From contig CAVZIT010000006.1 in the NCBI GenBank assembly GCA_963775445.1, positions 310,001-374,000 of the forward strand: a DNA stretch of 64,000 nucleotides. The letters run 5' to 3'. Made by a program: the position numbers and the translations under genes. The notes beneath the pieces were generated by a model that saw only the letters and a program-made list of their open reading frames with translations, did no database searches and was not told the DNA's origin. How positions within the stretch are numbered: position 1 is the stretch's first letter; every line of letters starts with the position of its first letter. Origin of the DNA: Dokdonella_A sp963775445. GTDB taxonomy: Bacteria; Pseudomonadota; Gammaproteobacteria; Xanthomonadales; Rhodanobacteraceae. This document shows, piece after piece, positions 25,502-34,578 of this stretch.

Positions 25502-27080
25502 AACCCGCGGGCACCGGATTACCCAAGGCTCCAAAGCGTCTCAGTGATCCGCAACTGCCGCTTCGACTTTCGCGGGGCTCGCGCCACGTCCTCGGTACAC
25601 GGAACAGCGCGAGCAACGGCAGCGTGGCGATGGTCAGCCACATCATGAGCCAGAAATCATCCAGATAGGCAATTGCGGCGGCCTGGCGCGTGACCTCGGC
25701 ATTGAGCGCGGCGAGACCTGCAGGGCTCGACGGATTCCAGATACCCGGCAGCGCATGGGCACCGAACGGAGTCAGCCGCGATGCGAGTTCCGCGTGGTTG
25801 ACCTGCGTATTGCGCGCGACCAGCGTGAACACGATCGAGATGCCGATGCTCGATCCAATATTGCGCACCAGACTGTAGATGCCGGCCGCTTCGGTCCGTG
25901 CAGCCATTGGTAGCGTCGCATAGGCGAGCGTCGAGACCGGCACGAAAATAAGGCCGAGCCCGAGACCCTGCACGACGCCGGAAACGATCACCGGCTCGGC
26001 CGGCATGTCCGCCGAAAAGCCGGTCATCATCCATAATGAATACGTGGTCAACAGGATTCCCGCCCCCACGATCAGCCGCGGATCAAATCCACGCGCCATC
26101 ATCCGCCCGACAACCATCATCGATACCATCGTGCCGACGCCACGTGGCGCAAGCAACAGCCCAGTCGTGATTACCGGATAATTCATCAGGGTCTGCAGGT
26201 ACGGAGGCAACAGGGCCATGGTCGCGAACAGCACCACGCCTATCACGAAGATGAAAAGATTGGCGACGCCGAAATTTCGATCGCGCAGCAATCCGATGTC
26301 GACGAACGGCCGCTCCTTGACGCGCCAGTGGACCCAGTAGAGGTACAGGCCGAGCAGGCTCAGAGCTGCTTCGATCTGGATTTCGATCGAACCGAACCAG
26401 TCCTTGTCGTTGCCACGATCGAGCAGGAGTTGCATCGCTGCGATGCCGATGGCCAGGAACACGAAGCCACGCAGGTCGAAACGGGTCGGACGGTGCTCGT
26501 CGGTCGGCATGCTGGCGAGCACGCCAAACAGCGCGAGGATTCCGACTGGTACATTGATCAGGAACACCCAGTTCCACGAGTAGTTCTCGGTGAGCCAGCC
26601 GCCGAGCGGCGGCCCGAGGATCGGGCCGACCATGATGCCCATGCCCCAAAGCGCCATCGCCGCGCCATGTTTTTCGCGCGGAAACGAATCGAGCAGCGTC
26701 GACTGCGAAATCGGGACCAACGCCGCGCCGAACAATCCCTGCAGCAACCGGAAAACCACCATCTCGCCGATGCTCGTCGCGATGCCGCACAGCACCGACG
26801 AGATCGTGAAACCGGCGATGGCAATCGTCAGCAGGTGCTTGCGGCCAAGCTTGCCAGCGAGCCAGCCTGTCGCTGGCGTCGCGATCGCCGCGGCCACGAT
26901 GTACGAGGTCAGCACCCAGGAAATCTGATCCTGGGTCGCGGCCAGCGAACCCTGCATGTGCGGCAGCGCAACGTTGGCGATGGTCGTGTCGACCACCTGC
27001 ATCAGCGTCGCCAGCATGATCGAAGCGATCAGCAGCGGAAGGTTGGCGACTTCGCGATGGGTGGGATCGGGATGGGTCAT
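25452..27080 (-). CDS. DHA2-family MFS multidrug transporter (EmrB-like)
   Basis: A 542-residue inner-membrane proton antiporter with 14 predicted helices. Family motifs include VVDTTIANVALPHMQGSL, GWLAGKLGRKHL and GPILGPPLGGWL. With the EmrA-like adaptor encoded just upstream it should form a tripartite pump that exports hydrophobic toxic compounds. EmrB proteins are usually about 510 residues. The last ~45 residues here are basic and unlike the family; a shift by one base near 25590 would instead give PAKVEAAVADH and a stop at 25541-25543. The current end may therefore be a frameshifted extension that creates the overlap with DUF3297. Confidence 0.92.
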   Translation of the reverse strand: MTHPDPTHREVANLPLLIASIMLATLMQVVDTTIANVALPHMQGSLAATQDQISWVLTSYIVAAAIATPATGWLAGKLGRKHLLTIAIAGFTISSVLCGIATSIGEMVVFRLLQGLFGAALVPISQSTLLDSFPREKHGAAMALWGMGIMVGPILGPPLGGWLTENYSWNWVFLINVPVGILALFGVLASMPTDEHRPTRFDLRGFVFLAIGIAAMQLLLDRGNDKDWFGSIEIQIEAALSLLGLYLYWVHWRVKERPFVDIGLLRDRNFGVANLFIFVIGVVLFATMALLPPYLQTLMNYPVITTGLLLAPRGVGTMVSMMVVGRMMARGFDPRLIVGAGILLTTYSLWMMTGFSADMPAEPVIVSGVVQGLGLGLIFVPVSTLAYATLPMAARTEAAGIYSLVRNIGSSIGISIVFTLVARNTQVNHAELASRLTPFGAHALPGIWNPSSPAGLAALNAEVTRQAAAIAYLDDFWLMMWLTIATLPLLALFRVPRTWREPRESRSGSCGSLRRFGALGNPVPAGFTKHPARRGTRLPPRP

Positions 27081-27118
27081 TGATCAAACTGCCGGCTCGC
27101 GGCGGCTTGCGCGCTGAA

Positions 27119-28249
27119 TCAAGGCGTACGCGCGACCGCCTCCTCGCGGTTGCTGGCGCCGAGCAGACGGCCGATCGGCGAGTTCCGCCGACCTGTATCG
27201 ATGTCGACTTCCGCACTCATGCCCGCGCGCAGGATGCGTCCGTCGGTGGGCACATCGTCCAGGACGAGGCGCACTGGAATACGCTGCACGATCTTCACCC
27301 AGTTGCCGGTCGCGTTTTGCGCCGGCAGGATCGAGAACTGGCCGCCGGATGCCGGACTGATGGATGCGACATGCGCCTTCCAGGTGTGATCGGGATAGGT
27401 ATCGACATCGATGGTCGCAGGCTGCCCGACCTTGACATGAGTCAGATCGGTCTCCTTGAAATTGGCATCGACATAGGCCTGGTTCGCCACCAACGGCATC
27501 GCAGCCTGGCCGACATTGAGGAAATCGCCGGGCTGCAACATGGTCTTGCCGATAACGCCATCGATCGGGGCACGCACGGTGGCGTGTTCGAGGTCGAGCT
27601 CGGCCTTCGCCAGTTGCGCTAGTGCAACCTTGTAACCGGGAAGGTCCTCTCGAACGGTCTTCACCGAACCACCCAGCATGGTCTTGGCCTTGGCAACGTC
27701 CGCCGCCTTGCTGTCGCGATCGCCGCGCGCAACGCCGACTGCATTGGCCGCATCATCGAGCATCTTCTCGGGGACGACGCCCTTGGCGCGCAGCGACTTC
27801 ATGCGCGCGAGCTGGCGCGTATCGTTGTTGAGCGTACTCTGCGCGGAGGCGAGATCCGCTACGGCAGAATGGTAGGTATCACGCGACGCCGCGAGGTAAT
27901 CGCCGATCGCGCCGAGTTGCGCGCGCATCTGGGCAACCGCGATTTCCAGCGGTTTCGCATCGATCCGGAACAGCACGTCGCCTTTCTTCACGGGCTCGTT
28001 CTCATGCACATCGACTTCGACCACGCGCCCGCCGACCTGTGGCGCAATGGTCACCTGGTCGGCTGCCACATAAGCGTTGTCGGTTGACGCGTAACGTCCC
28101 GAGGTCAGGTAGAAATAACCTCCGAGTGCGAGAACGAGGGCGGGCCCTGCGATCCAAAGGGTGCGATTGATCACCTTGCGGCGACGGGGTTTGGCTTTCG
28201 GCTCGGGTGCCGTTTCACCGGACGCATTTTTTTCTTCTTGGTCGGTCAT
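27119..28249 (-). CDS. HlyD/EmrA-family membrane fusion protein
   Basis: The 376-residue product has a short cytoplasmic N-terminus, one membrane helix (LWIAGPALVLALGGYFYL), the split lipoyl domain (TIAPQVGGRVVEVDVHENEPVKKGDVLFRID), a coiled-coil hairpin and a beta-barrel domain (VDANFKETDLTHVKVGQPATIDVD). It bridges the inner-membrane EmrB-like pump to an outer-membrane channel. The start overlaps the MarR-type regulator stop by 4 bases (ATGA) and emrB follows after 38 bases, so all three form one operon. Confidence 0.93.
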   Translation of the reverse strand: MTDQEEKNASGETAPEPKAKPRRRKVINRTLWIAGPALVLALGGYFYLTSGRYASTDNAYVAADQVTIAPQVGGRVVEVDVHENEPVKKGDVLFRIDAKPLEIAVAQMRAQLGAIGDYLAASRDTYHSAVADLASAQSTLNNDTRQLARMKSLRAKGVVPEKMLDDAANAVGVARGDRDSKAADVAKAKTMLGGSVKTVREDLPGYKVALAQLAKAELDLEHATVRAPIDGVIGKTMLQPGDFLNVGQAAMPLVANQAYVDANFKETDLTHVKVGQPATIDVDTYPDHTWKAHVASISPASGGQFSILPAQNATGNWVKIVQRIPVRLVLDDVPTDGRILRAGMSAEVDIDTGRRNSPIGRLLGASNREEAVARTP

Positions 28250-28716
28250 GACTTTCTTGTCGGTTGGGTCGTTTCGTCGGCACTGTCGAGCGTCGACAAG
28301 TTGGTTTTGATTCGCGTGAGGACGCGCATGAACTGGTCCATGTCGCCGCGCTTGATGCCTGCCAGCGCCTCACTGCGAAGTTGCTCGGCGATGACTTCCA
28401 TGTCGTCGACCACGGCGTGCGCCTTGGCGGTCAAATGCAATCGCCAGCAGCGCCGGTCGCGTGGATCCGCACGACGCTCTACGAATCCGGCATGGACCAG
28501 CCGATCCAGCACCCGGCCGATCGGAATCGGCTCCATTTCAAGGTATTCGGCCAATGCTTTCTGACTCAGTCCCTGCTGATGCGCGATCGCCTTGAGCGCG
28601 CGCCATTGCGCGCGCGTGAGACCGAGACGCGTCGCGCGCCGGTCGAAATGCTTGCGGAACTGGCGGGTTACGTCGTTCAGCAGGTACCCGAACGAGATAT
28701 TTTCTGACTGGTCCAT
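28246..28716 (-). CDS. MarR-family transcriptional regulator
   Basis: A 156-residue dimeric winged-helix repressor. The central part holds the DNA-binding helices and wing (QGLSQKALAEYLEMEPIPIGRVLDRLVHAGFVERRADPRDRRCWRLHLT), with the DPRDRR wing typical of MarR. As first gene of the operon with the EmrA- and EmrB-like genes it most likely represses the pump until a toxic ligand binds, like EmrR/MprA. The promoter at 28728-28756 is spanned by a dyad, which fits autoregulation. Confidence 0.94.
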   Translation of the reverse strand: MDQSENISFGYLLNDVTRQFRKHFDRRATRLGLTRAQWRALKAIAHQQGLSQKALAEYLEMEPIPIGRVLDRLVHAGFVERRADPRDRRCWRLHLTAKAHAVVDDMEVIAEQLRSEALAGIKRGDMDQFMRVLTRIKTNLSTLDSADETTQPTRKS

Positions 28717-28719
28717 AGA

Positions 28720-28756
28720 TGCCTCATATATTATGTACTAGGCAAGTATTTTTCAA
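28720..28756 (-). promoter_or_regulatory. Promoter with overlapping dyad operator of the MarR-EmrAB operon
   Basis: On the minus strand TTGAAA (28751-28756) and TAATAT (28728-28733) are 17 bases apart. TGCCT (28720-28724) and AGGCA (28740-28744) form an inverted repeat across the -10 and spacer, a natural site for the MarR-type repressor. The initiation codon follows within about 15 bases. Confidence 0.7.
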
Positions 28757-28875
28757 CCCCTCCCGGTCGGCTCACATGCGTCGGGGCGCAGTCCGGTGGC
28801 ACGTCGCGGCAAATCGTCGAACAGACTTCATCCGGAGGGTCGAACGGGCCGCGCTTTCCGCCCATAATTCGCTCG

Positions 28876-29409
28876 ATGCGCGTAGTCGAGTCGGACATCA
28901 CCACGTTGGCGATGGATGCCGTCGTCAACGCGGCCAACGAATCGCTGCTTGGCGGCGGCGGAGTGGACGGTGCGATCCACTGCGCGGCCGGCCCCGAATT
29001 GCTCACCGCGTGCCGCGCGTTGCCGGAGATCCGGCACGGCGTGCGTTGTCCAACAGGCGAGGCCCGGATCACGCCGGGATTTCGCTTGCCGGCGCGTTTC
29101 GTGATCCATACGGTCGGGCCAGTATGGTACGGCGGCAACGGGGATGAACCGCGATTGCTCGCGCTGTGCTACCGCAACAGTCTCTCCCTGGCGGATGAGA
29201 ATCGCATCGCCAGCGTCGCGTTTCCGGCGATCAGTTGCGGTGTGTACGGTTACCCGGTCGAGCAAGCGGCCATCATCGCCGTGACCGAGGCAAGCGCCTG
29301 GCAGAAATCAGGTCGGCAGCCGCAGCACATCGTGTTCTGCTGTTTCGGCGCGCGTATTGCGAATGCTTATCGCGATGCCGTGTCGTGCAGCAGCAAACTT
29401 GGCGGTTGA
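28876..29409 (+). CDS. ymdB: Macrodomain protein (O-acetyl-ADP-ribose deacetylase family)
   Basis: The 177-residue single macrodomain carries the ADP-ribose-binding motifs DAVVNAANESLLGGGGVDGAIH and FPAISCGVYGYPVEQAA. Relatives hydrolyse O-acetyl-ADP-ribose and remove ADP-ribose from acidic residues; YmdB of E. coli also modulates RNase III. The pattern is closest to the YmdB/MacroD group. CATAAT (28863-28868) ends seven bases before the ATG and no ribosome binding site is present, so the message may be leaderless. The gene is divergent from the MarR operon. Confidence 0.92.
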   Translation: MRVVESDITTLAMDAVVNAANESLLGGGGVDGAIHCAAGPELLTACRALPEIRHGVRCPTGEARITPGFRLPARFVIHTVGPVWYGGNGDEPRLLALCYRNSLSLADENRIASVAFPAISCGVYGYPVEQAAIIAVTEASAWQKSGRQPQHIVFCCFGARIANAYRDAVSCSSKLGG

Positions 29410-29483
29410 AGGCTAGACGCGGGCGCATCGCCCTCATTGCGCCTGCCATTTTCCTGTGCAACGTTTCACCACGGAGATAACCC

Positions 29484-30440
29484 ATGATCCACGACAGCAT
29501 CCTCGACACGATCGGCAACACGCCAATCGTCAAACTGCAGCGCGTCGCGCCGAAACAAACCGAGCTTTACGTCAAGGTCGAAGCGTTCAATCCAGGCGGC
29601 TCGGTCAAGGACCGCCTCGCGCTCGCGATCATTCTCGATGCCGAGCAACGCGGCACGCTGAAGCCCGGCCAGACCGTGATCGAGGCAACATCCGGCAATA
29701 CCGGCGTTGCACTTGCCATGGTGTGCGCAGCACGCGGCTATCCGTTCGTCGCGGTGATGTCGGAAACCTTCTCGATCGAGCGGCGCAAACTCATGCGCGC
29801 ATACGGCGGCAAGGTCATCCTGACACCCGCGGCAGAGCGCGGCACGGGCATGGTCGAGAAGGCCGCCAAACTCGCCAGCAAGCATGGCTGGTTTCTTGCG
29901 CGCCAGTTCGAAAACGAGGCCAATCCGGCCTGGCATCGCAATACCACGGGACCTGAAATCCTGCTCGATTTCGCACGCAGCCGGCTCGACTATTTCGTAA
30001 CCGGCTGGGGCACGGGAGGCACGCTCACGGGCGCCGGGGAAATGCTCAAACGCGCGCGGCCCGGGTTGAAAGTCATCGCTTGCGAACCGGACGCAGCGGC
30101 CATGTTGTCGGGCGAAGAATGGCAGCCCCACAGGATCCAGGGCTGGACTCCTGATTTCATTCCGGCCGTGTTGAATCGCGAAATCGCCGACGCGATCGTA
30201 CGCGTGGATGACGTACTCGCGCGCGATACGTCACTCAAGCTCGCTCGCGAAGAAGGCCTTTTCGTCGGCATCTCGGCCGGAGCGACCGTGGCCGCCGCGC
30301 TGAAGGTCGCGGCCGACGCGCCTGAAGGTTCGGTACTTCTCGCCATGCTGCCGGATACCGGTGAGCGATACCTCTCGACATTCCTGCTCGAAGGCGTCGT
30401 CGAAGGCTCGGACGACGACTGGCTTGCCGCGCAAGGCTAG
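29484..30440 (+). CDS. cysK: Cysteine synthase (O-acetylserine sulfhydrylase)
   Basis: A PLP enzyme that makes cysteine from O-acetylserine and sulfide. The 318-residue product has PLP-binding Lys42 in NPGGSVKDR, the substrate loop ATSGNTGVAL, the phosphate-binding GTGGTLTG and the C-terminal LPDTGERYLST, which favours CysK over CysM. The final EGSDDDW segment is acidic and ends a few residues later. The ATG is preceded by ACGGAG. A 6-bp hairpin (30453-30468) lies just after the stop in the convergent junction with the aldolase gene. Confidence 0.95.
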   Translation: MIHDSILDTIGNTPIVKLQRVAPKQTELYVKVEAFNPGGSVKDRLALAIILDAEQRGTLKPGQTVIEATSGNTGVALAMVCAARGYPFVAVMSETFSIERRKLMRAYGGKVILTPAAERGTGMVEKAAKLASKHGWFLARQFENEANPAWHRNTTGPEILLDFARSRLDYFVTGWGTGGTLTGAGEMLKRARPGLKVIACEPDAAAMLSGEEWQPHRIQGWTPDFIPAVLNREIADAIVRVDDVLARDTSLKLAREEGLFVGISAGATVAAALKVAADAPEGSVLLAMLPDTGERYLSTFLLEGVVEGSDDDWLAAQG

Positions 30441-30554
30441 GCATGCACAATCTCGAAGCTGGCTTCGATCCGAATCCCGTAGTTGCGAATCCGTGATCCA
30501 TCGAGGTTCTCGAATGCACCCATGCGAGGCTCCTCGAAGCGGAGGAACCGGGCG

Positions 30555-31565
30555 CTAGGCCGCCCGCTTCCACTGGCCAAGCGCAGCGAGGCCGTTATCG
30601 CGAGAGCGCATGGCCACGGTTTCCTGCGCCTCGCTGTAATTGCCGCGCATATCCTCGGCCCACAGCTTGAGTGCAGCTTGTTGCATCGCACGCCCGTAGC
30701 TGAAACTCAAAGGCCAGCAATGCGGCCCGATCTGGTTCATCGCATTCAAATGTGCGGTTGCCTGCTCGTCCGACTGGCCCCCGGAAAGAAACACGATGCC
30801 GGGTAGCGAGGCCGGTACCGATCCCTTGAGACAACGCACGGTCGCTTCGGCAACCTCCTCGTCGCTGGCCTGGTCCGGGCAGTCCTTGCCCGGAACCACC
30901 ATGCTCGCCTTGAGGATCGTCCCTTCCAGCATGATGTTGTGCTCGTACAGTGAGCTGAACAGCGAGCGCAGCGTCGCTTCGGTCACGTCGTAGCAGATAT
31001 CGATGTCGTGGTCTCCGTCCATCAAGACTTCGGGCTCGACCATGGGCACCAGGCCGGCTTCCTGGCACAAGGCCGCATAGCGCGCGAGCGCGTGGCTGTT
31101 CGCCTCGATGCAGGTGCCGCTCGGCGTGTCCTCGCCGATCGTGATGACCGCGCGCCATTTGGCGAATTTCGCGCCGAGCTTGACGTAGTCATCCAGACGG
31201 TTGCGCAGCCCGTCGAGGCCTTCGGTCACGAGCTCGCCCGGGAAACCGGCCAACGGCTTCGCGCCCATGTCGACCTTGATGCCAGGCAGGATCCCGGCAT
31301 CCATCATGACCCGGGTGAACGGCACGCCAGCCTTGGTCGCCTGCCGGATGGTTTCGTCATAGAGAATCGCCCCCGAAATGTGCTCCGCGAGTTTCGGCGT
31401 CGTCAGCAGCATTTCGCGATAGGCGCGGCGATTCTCCTCGGTGTTCGGCACGCCGACCGACTCGAAGCGCTTCTTGATCGTACCGGTGGATTCGTCGATC
31501 GCGATAATGCCCTTGCCGGGCGCCACCATCGCCTGCGCGATGCTCTCCAACTGATCGATACTCAT
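30555..31565 (-). CDS. Fructose-bisphosphate aldolase, class I
   Basis: A Schiff-base aldolase that interconverts fructose 1,6-bisphosphate with dihydroxyacetone phosphate and glyceraldehyde 3-phosphate. The 336-residue product contains KGIIAIDESTGTIKKRFE, the lysine-bearing segment GTILKASMV and PGIVFLSGGQSDEQAT, all typical of class I enzymes, here in a bacterium. ATG 31565 has GGAG upstream. A TATAAT box at 31641-31646 (minus strand) gives a leader of about 70 bases, which includes the small hairpin 31596-31612. pyk and pgk lie upstream on the same strand. Confidence 0.95.
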   Translation of the reverse strand: MSIDQLESIAQAMVAPGKGIIAIDESTGTIKKRFESVGVPNTEENRRAYREMLLTTPKLAEHISGAILYDETIRQATKAGVPFTRVMMDAGILPGIKVDMGAKPLAGFPGELVTEGLDGLRNRLDDYVKLGAKFAKWRAVITIGEDTPSGTCIEANSHALARYAALCQEAGLVPMVEPEVLMDGDHDIDICYDVTEATLRSLFSSLYEHNIMLEGTILKASMVVPGKDCPDQASDEEVAEATVRCLKGSVPASLPGIVFLSGGQSDEQATAHLNAMNQIGPHCWPLSFSYGRAMQQAALKLWAEDMRGNYSEAQETVAMRSRDNGLAALGQWKRAA

Positions 31566-31765
31566 TGCGAACTCCGTAATATGGCATGCACCGGTCAAGC
31601 GATCTTCGCTTGCCGAAGCCGGGAGGTTTTTGGGGGCGCGATTATAGGCCAGTTCGAACCGCCTTGCGGTCAATGCTGGCTCGACGATGATCGAACGATG
31701 CCGCGATCGCGTACGGCGAACCTGCGCGCGCCGCCCGCCGAGTGCAACACCCCGGGAAATCGGAC

Positions 31766-32206
31766 TCAGCGGTCGTTCCAGCTCAACCGCTGGATTGCGC
31801 AACCATTCATCACTGCCGTGCGCGCGGCGGGACTGGTCGGAAGATTGAACGGAAAAATCATCCAGCTGAATACCGACCGGCGCTCGGGGTTGTTCGCAGT
31901 CGGCCGGAACGTGAGCTGCGCCGCCTCGCTAAGCGCGACCTTGCCGAGATCGCTCGGCGGGGCGAGGCGCTGCACCTTGAGCTGGCTGGTCTTGCCATGC
32001 GGGTCGATCACGAACGATACCGTCGCGCAGCCGGGCGCGTGCATGTTTCGCCCACCGAGAGGGATCGTCGCATCCAGGGACGTATTCGACATGGTCCAGT
32101 AATTGGCGAGATCGTCAGCCGACACCACGCGTGGATGCGGCGGCGCGGCTCGCGCGGAAATTGCCATCACGGCAAGTATCACAAGCGGCATTCGATGAAA
32201 TGACAT
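31766..32206 (-). CDS. Exported protein with TonB-C-terminal-like domain (paralogue 1)
   Basis: The 146-residue product has a signal peptide (LVILAVMAISARA). The mature part carries GCATVSFVIDPHGKTSQLKVQRLAPPSDLG and LTFRPTANNPERR, the pattern of energy-transducer (TonB) C-terminal domains, but without the membrane anchor and proline spacer of true TonB. It may bind a periplasmic partner rather than transduce energy. It resembles the protein at 32350-32826, so the two look like a duplicated pair. Function unknown. Confidence 0.65.
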   Translation of the reverse strand: MSFHRMPLVILAVMAISARAAPPHPRVVSADDLANYWTMSNTSLDATIPLGGRNMHAPGCATVSFVIDPHGKTSQLKVQRLAPPSDLGKVALSEAAQLTFRPTANNPERRSVFSWMIFPFNLPTSPAARTAVMNGCAIQRLSWNDR

Positions 32207-32349
32207 CGTCGATCCCTGTCAATGGACAGCAAATGAAGCTTACGCTTGTGTAACTGAAGCAATGCGATACCGGTGTCTGACATCGGCGCGCAATCGGGCT
32301 TACCAGGAAATTCCGGACTTCAGCCGAGATGGCAAGATACTCGAGCACC

Positions 32350-32826
32350 CTACTGGGCGGCCGGCACCGCTTGCACTGCGGATTCCTTCACGGGAAGACC
32401 TTTGAGTTTGCACGCACCTCTAATCGTTTCCTCGGTGTCCTTTCTTACCGGGATGGTGGAGTCGGTCACATAAAATGAAATAGCTTCGTAGGTATAAATT
32501 GGCTTGCGCGCCGGATTTTTTGGTCCCGGCGTGAAATGCCACTGTTTTACCGATCGCACTGCTGCCCTGCCGAATCCACTGCGTGCGGTCTCGACTACCG
32601 GCCACGCGCGACTGACGGATCCATCGGATTCGATCACAAACGCCACCGCGGCACAGCCGCTGGTGCGACTGTCTATGGATCGCCGCGGATAGCGCGGCGC
32701 ATGAATTTTGCCGTTCTGCAGCTGCCAGTACGCGTCGCGGTCTTTGGGCAATACCGCGATAAGCGTACCGCTCGCGGATAGCGGCGCCGCAGCAAACGCC
32801 GCAGCAAGTAGTAGTGAACCCAACAT
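32350..32826 (-). CDS. Exported protein with TonB-C-terminal-like domain (paralogue 2)
   Basis: The 158-residue product begins with a signal peptide (MLGSLLLAAAFAAAPLSASG). The core GCAAVAFVIESDGSVSRAWPVVETARSGFG and VKQWHFTPGPKNPARK matches the TonB C-terminal pattern and aligns with the neighbour at 31766-32206, including the conserved GCAxVxFVI cysteine. The tail adds a second cysteine (RGACKLKG). It lies between pyk and the aldolase gene on the same strand, though nothing links it to glycolysis. Confidence 0.65.
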   Translation of the reverse strand: MLGSLLLAAAFAAAPLSASGTLIAVLPKDRDAYWQLQNGKIHAPRYPRRSIDSRTSGCAAVAFVIESDGSVSRAWPVVETARSGFGRAAVRSVKQWHFTPGPKNPARKPIYTYEAISFYVTDSTIPVRKDTEETIRGACKLKGLPVKESAVQAVPAAQ

Positions 32827-32912
32827 CGCCTATCCCTCGGTTACGGCGCAATCTTCTGCGCTCCCTGTTGCCCTGCCTCACCCCTCCTGCCTCCCACTTC
32901 CCGCGCTCAATC

Positions 32913-34379
32913 CTACAACTCGCCCAGCCCCTCGGCCATGCCGCCCGCGCCGACCTTGAGCACTTTTAGCGTGTTGGTTCCGCCCAGTCGGCCGGTGTGA
33001 TCTCCGGTAGTCAGGATGACGCGGTCCTCGGTCGCAAGATGTCCCAGATTGTAAAGATGCTGTATCGCGGCGCGCGCGGCCTGTGTCGGACCGACACCCT
33101 GTGGATCGAAGGCGATCGGATTGACATCGCGATACAGCAGCATGCGTCGGCGCGCGGGCGCATGGCGCGAGAGCGCGTAGATCGGCACCTGCGATCGGTA
33201 GCGCGACAACCACTTGGCGGTCGCGCCGGATTCGGTCAGCGCGATGATCGCGCGCACCCCGATCTGCCCGGCGAGAAACATCGCGGCCATCGCTATGGCT
33301 TGGTCGGGACGATCCATCTGATGTGCGCCCGGACTCAGGTCCTCCTGCGGCTCGAACTGGCGCTCGGCCCCTAGGCACACACGGCGCATCGCAGCGACCG
33401 CCTTGTCCGGATGCCGGCCCGCAGCGGTCTCGGCGGACAACATCACCGCGTCGGTGCCATCGATCACGGCGTTGGCGACATCCAGCACCTCGGCGCGCGT
33501 CGGAATCGGCGAGTCGACCATCGACTGCATCATCTGTGTCGCCGTGATCACCACGCGATTGCGGATGAGCGTTTCGCGGATGATCTTCTTTTGCAGACCC
33601 GGCAACTCGGCATCGCCGATTTCGACGCCGAGATCGCCGCGCGCGACCATCACCACATCGGAGGCATCGATGATCTCAGGCAGGTTGTCGATCGCCTCGG
33701 CGCGCTCGATCTTGGCCACCAGTGCGGCGTTTCCACCCGCCGCGCGCAGCAACGCTCGCGCCTGCTCGATATCGGCAGCGCTCTTGACGAACGAGACGGC
33801 GAGGAAATCCACCGCCATCTCGGCTGCCAGGCGGATGTCGCGACGATCCTTGTCGGACAGCGCGGCCACGTTGAGGCCGCCGCCATGCCGGTTGATGCCT
33901 TTGCGATCGGAAAGCCGGCCGCCGATCAGGATTTCGCAGCGGATCTGCTCGTCCACGACCTCCTGCACCTTGAGCACGATCAATCCGTCATCGAGCAGCA
34001 ACACATCGCCCGCATGCACATCGCGGCACAGGTCGCGATAGCTCACGCCGACCCGATGCGCATCCCCGGGCGGCGCATCGTTGCTGCAATCAAACACGAA
34101 GGACTGGCCTGGCTCCAGCTCGACCGCCCCGGCGGCAAAGGTCTCGATGCGAATCTTCGGGCCCTGCAGATCCCCAAGCAGCGCTACTTCCACGCCCAGT
34201 TCGGCCGCCACCGCGCGCACCGACGCGGCGCGTGCGCGATGGTCATCGGCCGTGCCGTGGGACAAATTCAGACGCACCACGTCGGCCCCTTCGCTGAGCA
34301 GTTTTTTCAACATGCCGTCGGCGTCGGTTGCCGGGCCGAGCGTCGCGATGATCTTGGTGCGGCGAAGCTGTGCGTCCAT
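32913..34379 (-). CDS. pyk: Pyruvate kinase
   Basis: This enzyme converts phosphoenolpyruvate and ADP to pyruvate and ATP, the last step of glycolysis. The 488-residue product starts RRTKIIATLGPATD. It carries the metal/substrate segments VRLNLSHGTADDH and GDLQGPKIRIETF, the catalytic FVKSAADIEQAR and VMVARGDLGVEIG, MMQSMVDSPIPTRAEVLDVANAV, and a C-terminal domain ending GGTNTLKVLKVG. The layout matches type II (AMP/sugar-phosphate-regulated) bacterial enzymes. It follows pgk after 199 bases on the same strand. Confidence 0.96.
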   Translation of the reverse strand: MDAQLRRTKIIATLGPATDADGMLKKLLSEGADVVRLNLSHGTADDHRARAASVRAVAAELGVEVALLGDLQGPKIRIETFAAGAVELEPGQSFVFDCSNDAPPGDAHRVGVSYRDLCRDVHAGDVLLLDDGLIVLKVQEVVDEQIRCEILIGGRLSDRKGINRHGGGLNVAALSDKDRRDIRLAAEMAVDFLAVSFVKSAADIEQARALLRAAGGNAALVAKIERAEAIDNLPEIIDASDVVMVARGDLGVEIGDAELPGLQKKIIRETLIRNRVVITATQMMQSMVDSPIPTRAEVLDVANAVIDGTDAVMLSAETAAGRHPDKAVAAMRRVCLGAERQFEPQEDLSPGAHQMDRPDQAIAMAAMFLAGQIGVRAIIALTESGATAKWLSRYRSQVPIYALSRHAPARRRMLLYRDVNPIAFDPQGVGPTQAARAAIQHLYNLGHLATEDRVILTTGDHTGRLGGTNTLKVLKVGAGGMAEGLGEL

Positions 34380-34578
34380 CCTCGGGTTCTCGATGTATAT
34401 CGCTACGCTACCATGACCAGCCGCGGAACATTGATGTCAGCGAGGCCATTTTCGCGCCATGGTGGGACCGTCGCCGACGCAAAGCTTCTCGTCAGTACGG
34501 TCCTGCGCGTGGAACGCCATCGTTTCAAAAAGCGCCTGAGGCGATCTGCCAGCGTTGCCCGGAAGACACGCCGCACGA

